From assembly GCA_963824985.1 (NCBI GenBank), contig CAWGRQ010000048.1:1-64000 (forward strand): a stretch of 64,000 nucleotides of DNA. The letters are read 5' to 3'. The position numbers and the translations under genes were made by a program. This document shows positions 47,201 through 54,959 of the stretch, one piece after another (within the stretch, counting starts at the first letter, position 1; each line of letters starts with the position of its first letter). The notes below the pieces were generated by a model. That model ran no database searches. It was not told the DNA's origin and saw only the letters and a list, made by a program, of their open reading frames with translations. This DNA is from JAFNAG01 sp963824985 (GTDB taxonomy: Bacteria > Acidobacteriota > UBA6911).

Positions 47201-48103
47201 GTGGTGGGGGACGGCGCGCTGCAGTACATTCCTTTCGAAGCGCTTCCTGATCCCGTGGCACATTCTTCGTCTTACACCCCACTGATCGCCGCGCACGAAG
47301 TGGTGAGTGTGCCGTCGGCTTCGATACTGGCGGAGATGAGGCGGGAGACGGCGGGGAGGAAGTCGGCTCCCGGGGCGGTGGCGATCTTTGCCGATCCGAT
47401 ATTCAATGCGAACGATCCCAGGCTCAAAACGGCGGAGATGCAATCCGGCGGAACTGGACTTATGCCGAATCAGGGCCTGGAACGGTCGGCGCGAGAAGTA
47501 GGGCTGACGGGAGAGGAGTTCCGGCTGCCGCGTTTGCCCTTCACCCGCCAGGAGGCGGAACAGATCAGCCTGCTGGCAGGCAAAGGCCCGGTGATGAAAG
47601 CGCTCGATTTTCGGGCAAGCGTGACGATCGCGACGAGCCCGGAAGTTGCCGGGTATCGAATGGTGCACTTTGCGACGCACGGCCTGTTGAACGCTGAGCA
47701 CCCGAGCCTGAGCGGCATAGTGCTGTCGCTGGTGGATGACAAGGGGAAGCCGCAGAACGGATTTCTGAAGCTGCAAGATGTATACAATCTGAACTTGCCG
47801 GCGGAACTGGTGGTGCTGAGCGCCTGCCAGACCGGGCTCGGGAAAGAGATCAAAGGCGAGGGGTTGGTTGGGTTGACGCGTGGGTTCATGTACGCGGGTG
47901 CAAAACGGGTTGTGGCGAGCTTGTGGAAAGTGGATGATGTGGCGACGGCGGAACTGATGAAGCGCTTTTACCGCGGGATGCTGGTCGAGAGGAAACGGCC
48001 CGCGGAGGCGATGCGGGCGGCGCAGGTGGCGATGCAAGGACAGCGTCGCTGGTCTTCGCCATACTATTGGGCAGCCTTCGTTCTGCAGGGCGAATGGAAG
48101 TGA
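44225..48103 (+). CDS. secreted TPR-CHAT caspase-like protease
   Basis: The product has 1292 residues. The start at 44225 follows AAGGAG. A signal peptide (AVARFVALLTFVAICCSGAAQ) is followed by a PPC-like beta domain (residues 30-135). About 13-14 TPRs of 40 residues follow (about 205-750), each with ALNNIGxVYxxLGExQKALEYYxQALPIxRAxGDRxGEA. A coiled coil comes next (EKALTRRLSDKSDRLMQMQSG) and then the CHAT domain. The catalytic pair is His1152 in VHFATHG and Cys1201 in VLSACQTG, supported by GLTRGFMYAGAKRVVASLWKVDD and SSPYYWAAFVLQG. The signal peptide predicts periplasmic action. Its 3' end overlaps the ECF sigma gene by 10 bp, so protease and sigma factor are co-translated. Confidence 0.92.
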   Translation: MKAAVARFVALLTFVAICCSGAAQSDKAIQTLEPGKPVERGLSGGQSHDYQIQLAAGQCLDAVVEQRGIDVVVTLFGPDGKQLVEVDSPNGAQGPEPLLFIAELSGAYRLNVRSLEKDAPAGRYEAKIEELKLATGQDRERIVGQAVFAEADRLKARATAESLKAAVDKYSAAAAHFRAAREAVKEADALNAAGLLLSNLGGAQKALEFFQQSLALRRTGGDRSGEGAALNNIGLAYRSLGENRKALDYYSQSLAIARAAGNRAGEATILNNMGAVLNLLGENQKALECYSQALPLLKAGGNRRGEANALNGIGAVYWNLGESQKGLENYNQALLLWRALGDRRGQAMTLDNLGQASMMLGRNQEAQDCFQEALPIWRSLGDKVGEASTLNNMGWLHSRLGETPQALDDYDQALTIHRAAGNRRGEAQSLNNIAALYQDLGESPRALEYYTLVLPILKATADRPREAIALNNIGAVWAHLGENQKALEYYSPALEILRAVGDRRGEANTLNNIGAVYARLGEGQLALEYYYQALLILKAVREPRGEAATLGNIGSVYRDLGEDQKALEYFNLALPISRAAGDKAGEAATLNNIGGIYLLSGRREIALEYYSQALPIERAAGNQRGEAATLNNMGYAFKQGGENQKALEYYSQVLQLVRAVGDRRGEAWTLDNMGAIYSDLAENQKALEVYGQALVLARTAGDRKSEATVLGDIAIAEHKLGHLPQARTQMEAALKVLEAMRSSITSQELRTSFFASVHAYHRFYVDLLMQLNRTGPRGVFDALALEASERGRARGLLEMLREGRADIRKEVDKALLEKEKALTRRLSDKSDRLMQMQSGKRNEGQVAVFEKEISELETELQQVEATIRKTSPRYAALTQPEPLKAAQIRQEVLDAGTVLLEYSLGKDRSYLWVVGPESMDSFELPKQEEIESAARLVYELLTARNRRVKDETEEQTRSRISKADAEFAGAAGKLSRMVLGPAANLIQGKRLLVVGDGALQYIPFEALPDPVAHSSSYTPLIAAHEVVSVPSASILAEMRRETAGRKSAPGAVAIFADPIFNANDPRLKTAEMQSGGTGLMPNQGLERSAREVGLTGEEFRLPRLPFTRQEAEQISLLAGKGPVMKALDFRASVTIATSPEVAGYRMVHFATHGLLNAEHPSLSGIVLSLVDDKGKPQNGFLKLQDVYNLNLPAELVVLSACQTGLGKEIKGEGLVGLTRGFMYAGAKRVVASLWKVDDVATAELMKRFYRGMLVERKRPAEAMRAAQVAMQGQRRWSSPYYWAAFVLQGEWK

Positions 48104-48675
48104 CACACAAGCGGGCGTGGGATCTGACCCAGGAGGCCTGGGATTCGTTTCTCGCCCTCCTTGACCCCGACGAGGAAGAGGCCGGGCGGAAGTACGAATC
48201 GCTCCGGCGGAAGCTCATCACGATGTTTCGCAGCCGCCAGTGCATTCCGCCGGAGGACTGGGCCGACGAAACTCTGGACCGGGCCATACGCAAGTCGCAG
48301 GCAGAGCAGATCCAAAACCTTCCATGTTATGTGCTCGGCGTGGCGCGCCGCGTGGCCTCCGAGACGTATCGTTCGCATCGAACGGAAGAAATCGACGCGG
48401 ATGTTCCCGCGCCCCCGCCGGAGGTGGACTCCGCCGCGGAACAGGACCGGCGGATGGACTGCCTCGAGAAGTGCATGCAAGGCCTTTTCCCCAACGAGCG
48501 GGAGCTCATCATCGAGTATTACCGGTATGAGAAGCGCCTGAAGATCCAAACCAAGATGAACATGGCGGGGAATATGGGGATATCCTCGGGGAACCTCAGG
48601 GTCAGGGCCTTCCGCATCCGGCAGCAGCTCGAGAGGTGCGTCAGAGGTTGCGTCAAGGCTTCAGGCACAGCGTGA
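48094..48675 (+). CDS. ECF sigma factor coupled to the TPR-CHAT protease
   Basis: The product has 193 residues. Sigma region 2 is loosely kept (SFLALLDPDEEEAGRKYESLRRKLITMFRSR, PEDWADETLDRAIRK, NLPCYVLGVARRVASETYRSHR). Region 4 is CLEKCMQGLFPNERELIIEYYRYEKRLKIQTKMNMAGNMGISSGNLRVRAFRIRQQLERC. The helix-turn-helix has the unusual GISSGNLRVRAFRIR. It belongs to the diverged RNA polymerase sigma subgroup often found beside TPR-CHAT genes in Acidobacteriota. ATG at 48094 lies inside the protease gene. The membrane protein encoded 46 bp downstream is its likely anti-sigma partner. Confidence 0.8.
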   Translation: MEVTHKRAWDLTQEAWDSFLALLDPDEEEAGRKYESLRRKLITMFRSRQCIPPEDWADETLDRAIRKSQAEQIQNLPCYVLGVARRVASETYRSHRTEEIDADVPAPPPEVDSAAEQDRRMDCLEKCMQGLFPNERELIIEYYRYEKRLKIQTKMNMAGNMGISSGNLRVRAFRIRQQLERCVRGCVKASGTA

Positions 48676-48720
48676 AACGTTTTCGCGGTCTCGTCACTAT
48701 GCATTTGACGGGAGGGCAGC

Positions 48721-49611
48721 GTGCGGCACCAAACGAATAAGGATGAGGTGGCCATCCGGTACCTTCTCGGGGACCTCTCCGATGAGGAACGGGACCGGAT
48801 GGAAATGGATTATTTTCAAGATGATGCGCTGCATGAAGAGCTTCTCGCGGTCGAGGAGGAGTTGATCGGTTCCTACGTCCGCGGGGAACTCACGCCCGAA
48901 CAGCGAGTGCGCTTCGAGAAAAGGTATCTCGCCGCCGCCGAAGGGCGCGAGAGGGTAGAGTTCGCCAGAACGCTATCAGGTTATATTGAGTCCATACCTC
49001 CGAAAGAAACCCGGAAGACACCCTGGCAGGACTCATGGTTCGCTTTCTTCCGGCAGCTAAGCCTCGCCCGGCGGTTTGCCGCCATCGCCGCGGCTGCCAC
49101 AATCCTCGCTTTACCCGCGATCATCATCCTGCGGTCCCGGCAGGGGGAATCTATCGGTCCGGTGGCTTCGCAAACCACGCTGCCTTCACCGATTCCTGCT
49201 CCGGGGCCGCCTGCCATTACCACGCCGCACGCACTGCAGGTCCCGGTTCTGTCGCTTATCCTCTTGCCCAGGCAACGAGACCTGGCTGCCGGCAATACGC
49301 TCCTGGTGCCGCAAGGCGCTTACCAGGTGGATCTCAAGGTAAGGCTGGACGAAGACCTGTATCCGAGCTATGGCGCGACTCTGGAATCTCCAGATATGCT
49401 GCATTTGGGCAGAGCAGACGGCCTGAAGGCTCAGACAACGCCAAAAGGTCTCAGAGAGGTAACGGTTCGCTTTGCTTCCGGTATCCTGCGTCCCGGAGAC
49501 TACATCCTGAGACTGATTGGTACGGGACAGCGCGGCGAGACCGAGGAGGTTGGCACCTACAGCTTCAGCATTGTAGCTGCTAAAGACCAAAGCCCGGAAA
49601 TCAAGCGCTGA
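48721..49611 (+). CDS. membrane anti-sigma-like protein
   Basis: The 296-residue product starts with GTG, with GGGAGGG 5 nt upstream. The N-terminal cytoplasmic part (HQTNKDEVAIRYLLGDLSDEERDRMEMDYFQDDALHEELLAVEEELIGSYVRGELTPEQRVRFEKRYL) is the anti-sigma-like helical domain of this family, without a zinc-binding HxxxCxxC. A single membrane helix (ARRFAAIAAAATILALPAIIILR, about 117-138) follows, then a Pro-rich linker. The C-terminal periplasmic beta domain (LSLILLPRQRDLAAGNTLLVPQGAYQVDLKVRL to YILRLIGTGQRGETEEVGTYSFSIV) would be reachable by the secreted CHAT protease. That makes it the most likely substrate; this is inferred. Confidence 0.75.
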   Translation: MRHQTNKDEVAIRYLLGDLSDEERDRMEMDYFQDDALHEELLAVEEELIGSYVRGELTPEQRVRFEKRYLAAAEGRERVEFARTLSGYIESIPPKETRKTPWQDSWFAFFRQLSLARRFAAIAAAATILALPAIIILRSRQGESIGPVASQTTLPSPIPAPGPPAITTPHALQVPVLSLILLPRQRDLAAGNTLLVPQGAYQVDLKVRLDEDLYPSYGATLESPDMLHLGRADGLKAQTTPKGLREVTVRFASGILRPGDYILRLIGTGQRGETEEVGTYSFSIVAAKDQSPEIKR

Positions 49612-49623
49612 CCGGGATTATTC

Positions 49624-50232
49624 ATGACGACACCTCGTCATACCACCGGTTCTTCCCGTGTACACGATTTCACCCGTCAGCCTGCTCTATTGAGGGTGGA
49701 AGTGAACCATGCGGCTCTGGTCCTCCAGGCGCAAGGCGGGGACATGGATGCGTACTCGACGCTCGTGGAGCTGAACTGGGTGAGGCTCGTCCGGTTTGCC
49801 CGCTCGGTAACCGGCGATGCCGATGCGGAAGATGTGGTCCAGGACAGCCTGGTGACGGCCTGGGAGAAGCTGGGCGCCCTCAAAAGCCCCGAAGCTTTCC
49901 CCTCCTGGGTGCTGCGGATCGTGGCCCGGGTGGCCTTCCGGCACGCACGCCGGCGCTTCCGGTTCACGCCGCTGGCGGCGGCGGAGAATCTGAGTGACCC
50001 CGGCAGCGACCGGGACCGGGAGTCGATTGACGTGGAACATGTGCTTTCGCTATTGCCGCCGCGGCAACGCGCCGTGATGCACCTGACCGTGATCGAGGGG
50101 ATGAGCGACAGCGAAATCGGCGCCTCGCTGGGCATTGCCGCCGCCTCGGTCCGCTCGCACCGGCGCCGCGCCCGGGAGACGCTCCTGCCGGCATTGCGGC
50201 GGATGGAACTTCAGGGAGGAACCGAATCATGA
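49624..50232 (+). CDS. ECF sigma factor (second)
   Basis: The product has 202 residues. Region 2 reads DMDAYSTLVELNWVRLVRFARSVTGDADAEDVVQDSLVTAWEKLGALKSPEAFPSWVLRIVARVAFRHARRR. Region 4 reads VLSLLPPRQRAVMHLTVIEGMSDSEIGASLGIAAASVRSHRRRARETL. ATG at 49624 lacks a ribosome binding site. A GTG near 49699 with GAGGG upstream would remove 25 poorly conserved residues and may be the true start. It overlaps the next gene by 4 bp. It is only 12 bp after the previous anti-sigma gene, so the two sigma systems could share transcription. Confidence 0.88.
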   Translation: MTTPRHTTGSSRVHDFTRQPALLRVEVNHAALVLQAQGGDMDAYSTLVELNWVRLVRFARSVTGDADAEDVVQDSLVTAWEKLGALKSPEAFPSWVLRIVARVAFRHARRRFRFTPLAAAENLSDPGSDRDRESIDVEHVLSLLPPRQRAVMHLTVIEGMSDSEIGASLGIAAASVRSHRRRARETLLPALRRMELQGGTES

Positions 50233-50567
50233 ACCCGATGGGAAATCCCGAGATCGAGAAGAAGTTCGAAGAAGCCTGGAATCGTTGGGTGGCACGTCCG
50301 CCCCGGCAGTCTCCTGCCGAAGCTGCCCTGCGTGTGGCTCGGCGTGCCTGCGAACGGCCTGCTCGTCGCCTGCCGGTCTGGCTATACCCGGCCGCGGCCG
50401 CAGTCGTCATCCTGATATCCGGCATTACTCTGCTCCGAATCGACAAGGCCGTGGTGGCGCCTTCCGACAGGCCGAGCATCCAGGAAACCGTTCCTCTTGG
50501 GGAGGGGCAAGTCCTGATCTGGCTCGATCGGAATACTCCGCTGTACATGACATTTCAAAACCCCTGA
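50229..50567 (+). CDS. small membrane protein, probable anti-sigma partner
   Basis: This 112-residue protein has a cytoplasmic helix (NPEIEKKFEEAWNRWVARPPRQSPAEAALRVARRA), one membrane segment (LPVWLYPAAAAVVILISGITLL) and a short external tail ending LWLDRNTPLYMTFQNP. Overlap with the sigma gene and the topology suggest that it anchors and inhibits that sigma factor, although it lacks known anti-sigma motifs. GGGAGG precedes the ATG. Confidence 0.6.
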   Translation: MNPMGNPEIEKKFEEAWNRWVARPPRQSPAEAALRVARRACERPARRLPVWLYPAAAAVVILISGITLLRIDKAVVAPSDRPSIQETVPLGEGQVLIWLDRNTPLYMTFQNP

Positions 50568-50589
50568 GCGGGCTCGACGGAGGGACGTC

Positions 50590-51456
50590 ATGAAAATCTC
50601 TATGGGAACCGTTGCTTTGAGCGTTTTGCTCCTCGGCGTCACGGGGCCGGGAAGGCTTATGGGACAAACCGTATCCGAAGAATCCGTTGTTACCGGATTC
50701 ACGGTCGTGATCGGTTTCCCCACAGGCCCGCAATCGGCGACCGGCGGAGCCTTGCTGGTGCCCGGAACAGTCATCCCGCTGGTTTCGGAATCCGGAACGG
50801 CCAGTGAAACTGTCCGGCGTGACGCGGCCATGAAGGGACTCTCCTTCAGCAAGGCAGTCGAAAAGCTATGGGCTACCTTCCGCCTCGACCCGGGCCGGCA
50901 ATTGCAGGAAACCACCACCATCTCCGGCGCCGCCGGTAAGACTCTGCCGGTCGCGGTCCCGCAGGAAGCAAACATCGGCATCGCGGTAACCCTCGTCAGT
51001 TTCGATGATAAGACCGCGGCCTATCGCGTCATCTTCCGGCAGGGGGAAAAGGTGCTGGCGGATTCCCCGGTCAATGTCAGTCGGGGCGGGCGCGCCGTGG
51101 TAGGTGGCATGGATGGGGAGGCCGCCCCGTATATCTTCCTGTTCATTGAACCGGAAGGCGCCGGCGGTTCGCAATCGACTCCGGGAGTCACCAAACCGGT
51201 GATGGTCCGCAATACCAACCCCAGTTACCCGGAATCTGCCCGCAAAGATAAAGTCATGGGGACGGTGGTGCTCGATCTTCTGATCGATGCCCGAGGGGGT
51301 GTCCAGGAGATAAATGTGATCGAGAGCCCGGATGCACGGCTTTCGGAAGCCGCGGTTGCCGCCGTCCGGCAATGGCAGTTTGAGCCGGCACGCTTGCCGG
51401 ATGGCAGGGCGGTTGCCGTGTTCAGCACCATTTCCGTTCGATTCTGGCTGAAGTAG
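50590..51456 (+). CDS. secreted protein with C-terminal TonB domain
   Basis: This 288-residue protein has a signal peptide (TVALSVLLLGVTGPGRLMGQ), a 170-residue domain of unknown role and a C-terminal TonB-type domain: NPSYPESARKDKVMGTVVLDLLIDARGGVQEINVIESPDARLSEAAVAAVRQWQFEPARL. Standard TonB has an N-terminal anchor and Pro-rich linker; here a cleavable signal and no Pro-rich spacer are seen. It may therefore be a periplasmic TonB-domain protein in the sense of the M56/TonB-C proteins of Acidobacteriota. GGAGGG precedes the ATG. It lies in line with the ECF/anti-sigma pair. Confidence 0.8.
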   Translation: MKISMGTVALSVLLLGVTGPGRLMGQTVSEESVVTGFTVVIGFPTGPQSATGGALLVPGTVIPLVSESGTASETVRRDAAMKGLSFSKAVEKLWATFRLDPGRQLQETTTISGAAGKTLPVAVPQEANIGIAVTLVSFDDKTAAYRVIFRQGEKVLADSPVNVSRGGRAVVGGMDGEAAPYIFLFIEPEGAGGSQSTPGVTKPVMVRNTNPSYPESARKDKVMGTVVLDLLIDARGGVQEINVIESPDARLSEAAVAAVRQWQFEPARLPDGRAVAVFSTISVRFWLK

Positions 51457-51506
51457 GGCGCGGCCATGATATCATCTCGGGCGATCCGGCACTTTCGGGA
51501 GGAACC

Positions 51507-52226
51507 ATGGCCTTGCGATTCCTGTTATCCTGTTTGGGCCTGCTCGCATTCGCCCCCGTTTCGGGCGCACAGACCTCCGGAGAAATCCTCAAGCTCTCCA
51601 ATGGAACGGAGTTGCGTTTCGGCCTTGCAGCGCCGAAGGCTATCGGCAAAAACCAGCCGGTGCCGCTCGTGATCGCCCTTCATTTTGGATATTCCGGCAC
51701 TCGCCCGTCTCCGGGTTATGGGCAGGAATTTCTGGCCCTGCTGGTGGAACCGGCACTCCGAAAGCTTGAGGCCGTCATGGCCGCCCCCGACTGTCCCGAT
51801 CGGAACTGGACCAGCGAAAAGAGTGAGCAGGCCGTCATGGAATTGATTGCTCACCTGGAGTCGCGTTTCCCGGTGGACCGGTCGAAAGTTGTCGTCACCG
51901 GGTTCAGCCTGGGCGGATTCGGCACCTGGTACATGGCTGCGCGCCACCCCGAGGTTTTTTGCGCGGCAATCCCTGTGGCCGGCCGCCCGCAACCGGAATT
52001 GATCGACAAAATCGATCACCTTTCCCTGTTTGTGATTCACAGCCGCAAGGACACGGTGGTGCCCATTGGTCCCACCGAAGCCGCGGTCGCGGCGCTGAAG
52101 AAGAGGGGAGTTCCGGTGGAATTCATGGTTATTGCCGGCCTGAGCCACTATGAAACACCGGCCTATGTTGAATACCTTGCCCGTGCCGTCCCCTGGCTCA
52201 AGCGCATCTGGGAGAAGGGGCCCTGA
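51507..52226 (+). CDS. secreted alpha/beta-hydrolase (PHB-depolymerase/feruloyl-esterase-like)
   Basis: This 239-residue protein has a signal peptide (FLLSCLGLLAFAPVSGAQ) and an esterase domain. PLVIALHFGYSG is the oxyanion region, VVVTGFSLGGFGTWYMAARHPEVF contains the nucleophile Ser in GFSLGG, FVIHSRKDTVVPI the catalytic Asp and AGLSHYETPAY the His. The layout is that of the LpqC/polyhydroxybutyrate depolymerase-like secreted esterases. The substrate is unknown. Confidence 0.85.
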   Translation: MALRFLLSCLGLLAFAPVSGAQTSGEILKLSNGTELRFGLAAPKAIGKNQPVPLVIALHFGYSGTRPSPGYGQEFLALLVEPALRKLEAVMAAPDCPDRNWTSEKSEQAVMELIAHLESRFPVDRSKVVVTGFSLGGFGTWYMAARHPEVFCAAIPVAGRPQPELIDKIDHLSLFVIHSRKDTVVPIGPTEAAVAALKKRGVPVEFMVIAGLSHYETPAYVEYLARAVPWLKRIWEKGP

Positions 52227-52407
52227 TCCAAGCATGATGCAAGTCGGCTCGGAAATTCACGTATGGCAAAAAGCCGGCGCGTTTGAACATCGATCTTTCG
52301 TGCCGCGCCCTCGAGTTGTTTCAATGCCTCCCGATTGACGGGCTCCCGGCATCTGACTACAATGCGCACAGACGCCGAGTATCGTCACCACATCGGGAGA
52401 ATCATTC

Positions 52408-54870
52408 ATGCAGGAATTCGAAAAGCTGGGCACCTTCTATCTGGGGCGCGAATACGACCTGAAGAGCGGAACCCCCATCGACAATCTGATTCTCTACGAT
52501 TCCAGGGATCTGGTCACCCATGCCGTGTGCGTCGGCATGACCGGGAGCGGCAAGACCGGCCTGGGCATCGCCCTCCTGGAGGAAGCCGCAATCGACAACA
52601 TTCCGGCCATCATCATCGATCCCAAGGGTGATCTTGCCAACCTGATGCTCACGTTCCCGAAGCTGCGCGGCGAGGATTTCCTCCCCTGGATCAACATCGA
52701 GGATGCTCAGAAAAAAGGGCTCACACCTCAGGCCTATGCCGGTCAGCAGGCCGAACTGTGGCAAAAGGGGCTGGCCGGGTGGGGGCAGGACGGCAATCGG
52801 ATCCAGCGCCTGCGGGATGCCGCCGATGTGGTGATCTACACGCCGGGGAGCAGCGCGGGACTCCCGGTTTCGATTCTCAAATCTTTCTCCGTCCCCGAGC
52901 CGGCGGTTCGCGAAGACGGAGAGTTGCTGCGGGAACGGGTGGGCACAACCGTCACCAGTTTGCTCGGCCTGATCGGCATGGAATCCGATCCCCTGCAGAG
53001 CCGCGAGCACATTCTGCTCTCCACGATCATCGATTGGTCCTGGAAGCAAGGGCAGGACCTGGGCTTGCCCGCACTCATCCAGCACCTGCAGACGCCGCCG
53101 GTCTCGAAGATCGGCGTGCTGGATCTGGAGACGTTTTACCCGTCGAAGGATCGTTTTGCCCTCGTGATGGCGCTCAACAACCTGCTGGCCTCTCCCGGCT
53201 TCGATTCCTGGATGGAGGGGGAACCTCTCGATATCGCAAGCCTGCTGCACGGCGCCTCGGGCAAACCCCGGCTCGCCATTTTTTCGATCGCGCATCTGAA
53301 CGACGCCGAACGGATGTTTTTTGTGTCGCTGCTTCTGAACCAGGTGCTGGGCTGGATGCGCGCCCAGCCGGGGACCACCAGCCTGCGCGCGCTGCTGTAC
53401 ATGGACGAGATTTTCGGCTACTTCCCACCGGTGGCCAATCCGCCTTCGAAACGCCCGTTGTTGACCCTGCTCAAGCAGGGGAGAGCCTTCGGCCTCGGCG
53501 TGGTGCTGGCGACCCAAAATCCGGTGGATCTGGATTACAAGGGGCTGTCCAACACCGGAACCTGGTTCATCGGCAGGCTGCAGACGGATCGGGACAAACA
53601 GCGCGTCCTGGACGGCCTGGAAGGTGCGGCTGCCGGATCAGGACCCGGGTTCAACCGGCAGCGCATGGAGCAGGTCCTGGCCGGGCTGGGCAGCCGCGTT
53701 TTTTTGATGCACAACACACACGAGGACGCGCCGGTGGTTTTCGAGTCGAGATGGGCTCTTTCCTACCTGCGCGGGCCGCTGACCCGCGACCAGATCAAAG
53801 TGCTGATGCACGCACAACGGACCGCGATGCTGGAAAGCGCGCCGGCTGCACCGGTTGGGGCGCCGACGCCCGCTCCCCCATCAGGCATCGCGGCCCCGGT
53901 TCCGGGACCGTCTGCGGCACCTCGGCCCTCCCTGTCTCCTGACGTGCCGCAGGTTTTCATCCCCGCGCGCGGCAGCGCTCCCGCCGGAGCACGACTGGTC
54001 TATCGCCCCGCCATCCTGGGTGCAGCCAGGGTGAATTTCGCCGACACCCGAATGAATCTGGACGTCACCCGTGATGTCATCTACACCACGCCGGTGACCG
54101 ATCAGGCCGTTCCTGTTTCCTGGGACAACGCCCAGGCTGCGGATTTTTCCGTGTCGGATCTGGAGCGGGAGCCTCAGGTAACGGCCCACTTCGCCGAACT
54201 ACCCCAGGAGGCCGGCAGGGCGAAAAACTACACCGCATGGAGCAAGGCATACCAGTCGTGGCTCTATGGCACTATAACCCTGCAGGTATGGCAGAGCCCG
54301 AGCTCGAAGGAGGTGTCGCTCCCGGGCGAATCCGAGAGGGACTTCCGGGTCCGGCTGCAGCAGACCGCCCGCGAGCAGCGTGATCAGATCGTTGCCGGAA
54401 TCCGGCAAAAATATGCCTCCCGAGCTTCGTCGCTGCAGGAGCGCATTCGCCGGGCCCAGGAGTCGGTGGCGCGCGAGCAGGCGCAGGCCAAACAGCAGCA
54501 GTTTCAGACGGCGATCTCGTTCGGCACCACTTTGCTGGGCGCCGTGCTGGGACGCAAGGCCGTCAGCGCCGCGACCATCGGCCGGGCAACCACGGCGGCG
54601 CGAGGCGTCAGCCGGTCAATGAAGGAGCGGCAGGATGTGGGCCGGGCAACCGAGACGGCGGCTCAACTGCAGCAGCAGTTGTCCGATTTGAACGCCGAGG
54701 CCGAGGCGGCAATTGCCGAACTTCAGTCAAGAGTCGATCCCCTGGTGGAAGCACTTGAAACCATCACGATCAAGCCGAAAAAAACGAACATTTCCATTCA
54801 ACTGGTCGCGCTTGGGTGGGCGCCCTTTTGGCACGATGAGCGCGGATCGGCAACGCCGGCGTGGACCTGA
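52408..54870 (+). CDS. HerA/FtsK-like ATP-binding protein (DUF87/DUF853 type)
   Basis: The 820-residue product starts MQEFEKLGTFYLGREYDL. Walker A is GMTGSGKTGLG (about residues 47-57), followed by AIIIDPKGDLANLML. Walker B is ALLYMDEIFGYFPPV, and a sensor-like FGLGVVLATQNPVDLDYK follows, a pattern typical of HerA/VirB4-like translocases. After an Ala/Pro linker (480-520) come a beta region and a long coiled coil (QEQRDQIVAGIRQKYASRASSL, AREQAQAKQQQFQTAISFG), with a hydrophobic stretch (GTTLLGAVLGRKAVSAATIG). It probably handles DNA or protein polymers. No nuclease partner (NurA) is adjacent, so the role is open. Confidence 0.8.
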   Translation: MQEFEKLGTFYLGREYDLKSGTPIDNLILYDSRDLVTHAVCVGMTGSGKTGLGIALLEEAAIDNIPAIIIDPKGDLANLMLTFPKLRGEDFLPWINIEDAQKKGLTPQAYAGQQAELWQKGLAGWGQDGNRIQRLRDAADVVIYTPGSSAGLPVSILKSFSVPEPAVREDGELLRERVGTTVTSLLGLIGMESDPLQSREHILLSTIIDWSWKQGQDLGLPALIQHLQTPPVSKIGVLDLETFYPSKDRFALVMALNNLLASPGFDSWMEGEPLDIASLLHGASGKPRLAIFSIAHLNDAERMFFVSLLLNQVLGWMRAQPGTTSLRALLYMDEIFGYFPPVANPPSKRPLLTLLKQGRAFGLGVVLATQNPVDLDYKGLSNTGTWFIGRLQTDRDKQRVLDGLEGAAAGSGPGFNRQRMEQVLAGLGSRVFLMHNTHEDAPVVFESRWALSYLRGPLTRDQIKVLMHAQRTAMLESAPAAPVGAPTPAPPSGIAAPVPGPSAAPRPSLSPDVPQVFIPARGSAPAGARLVYRPAILGAARVNFADTRMNLDVTRDVIYTTPVTDQAVPVSWDNAQAADFSVSDLEREPQVTAHFAELPQEAGRAKNYTAWSKAYQSWLYGTITLQVWQSPSSKEVSLPGESERDFRVRLQQTAREQRDQIVAGIRQKYASRASSLQERIRRAQESVAREQAQAKQQQFQTAISFGTTLLGAVLGRKAVSAATIGRATTAARGVSRSMKERQDVGRATETAAQLQQQLSDLNAEAEAAIAELQSRVDPLVEALETITIKPKKTNISIQLVALGWAPFWHDERGSATPAWT

Positions 54871-54959
54871 CGACCTCTCTTCATCAATAAAGCGGATTGG
54901 CATGCCATATTTCGTGTCATTCCAGTCGGCGTCACCGTACTCTTGAACCGGAAGATCCT

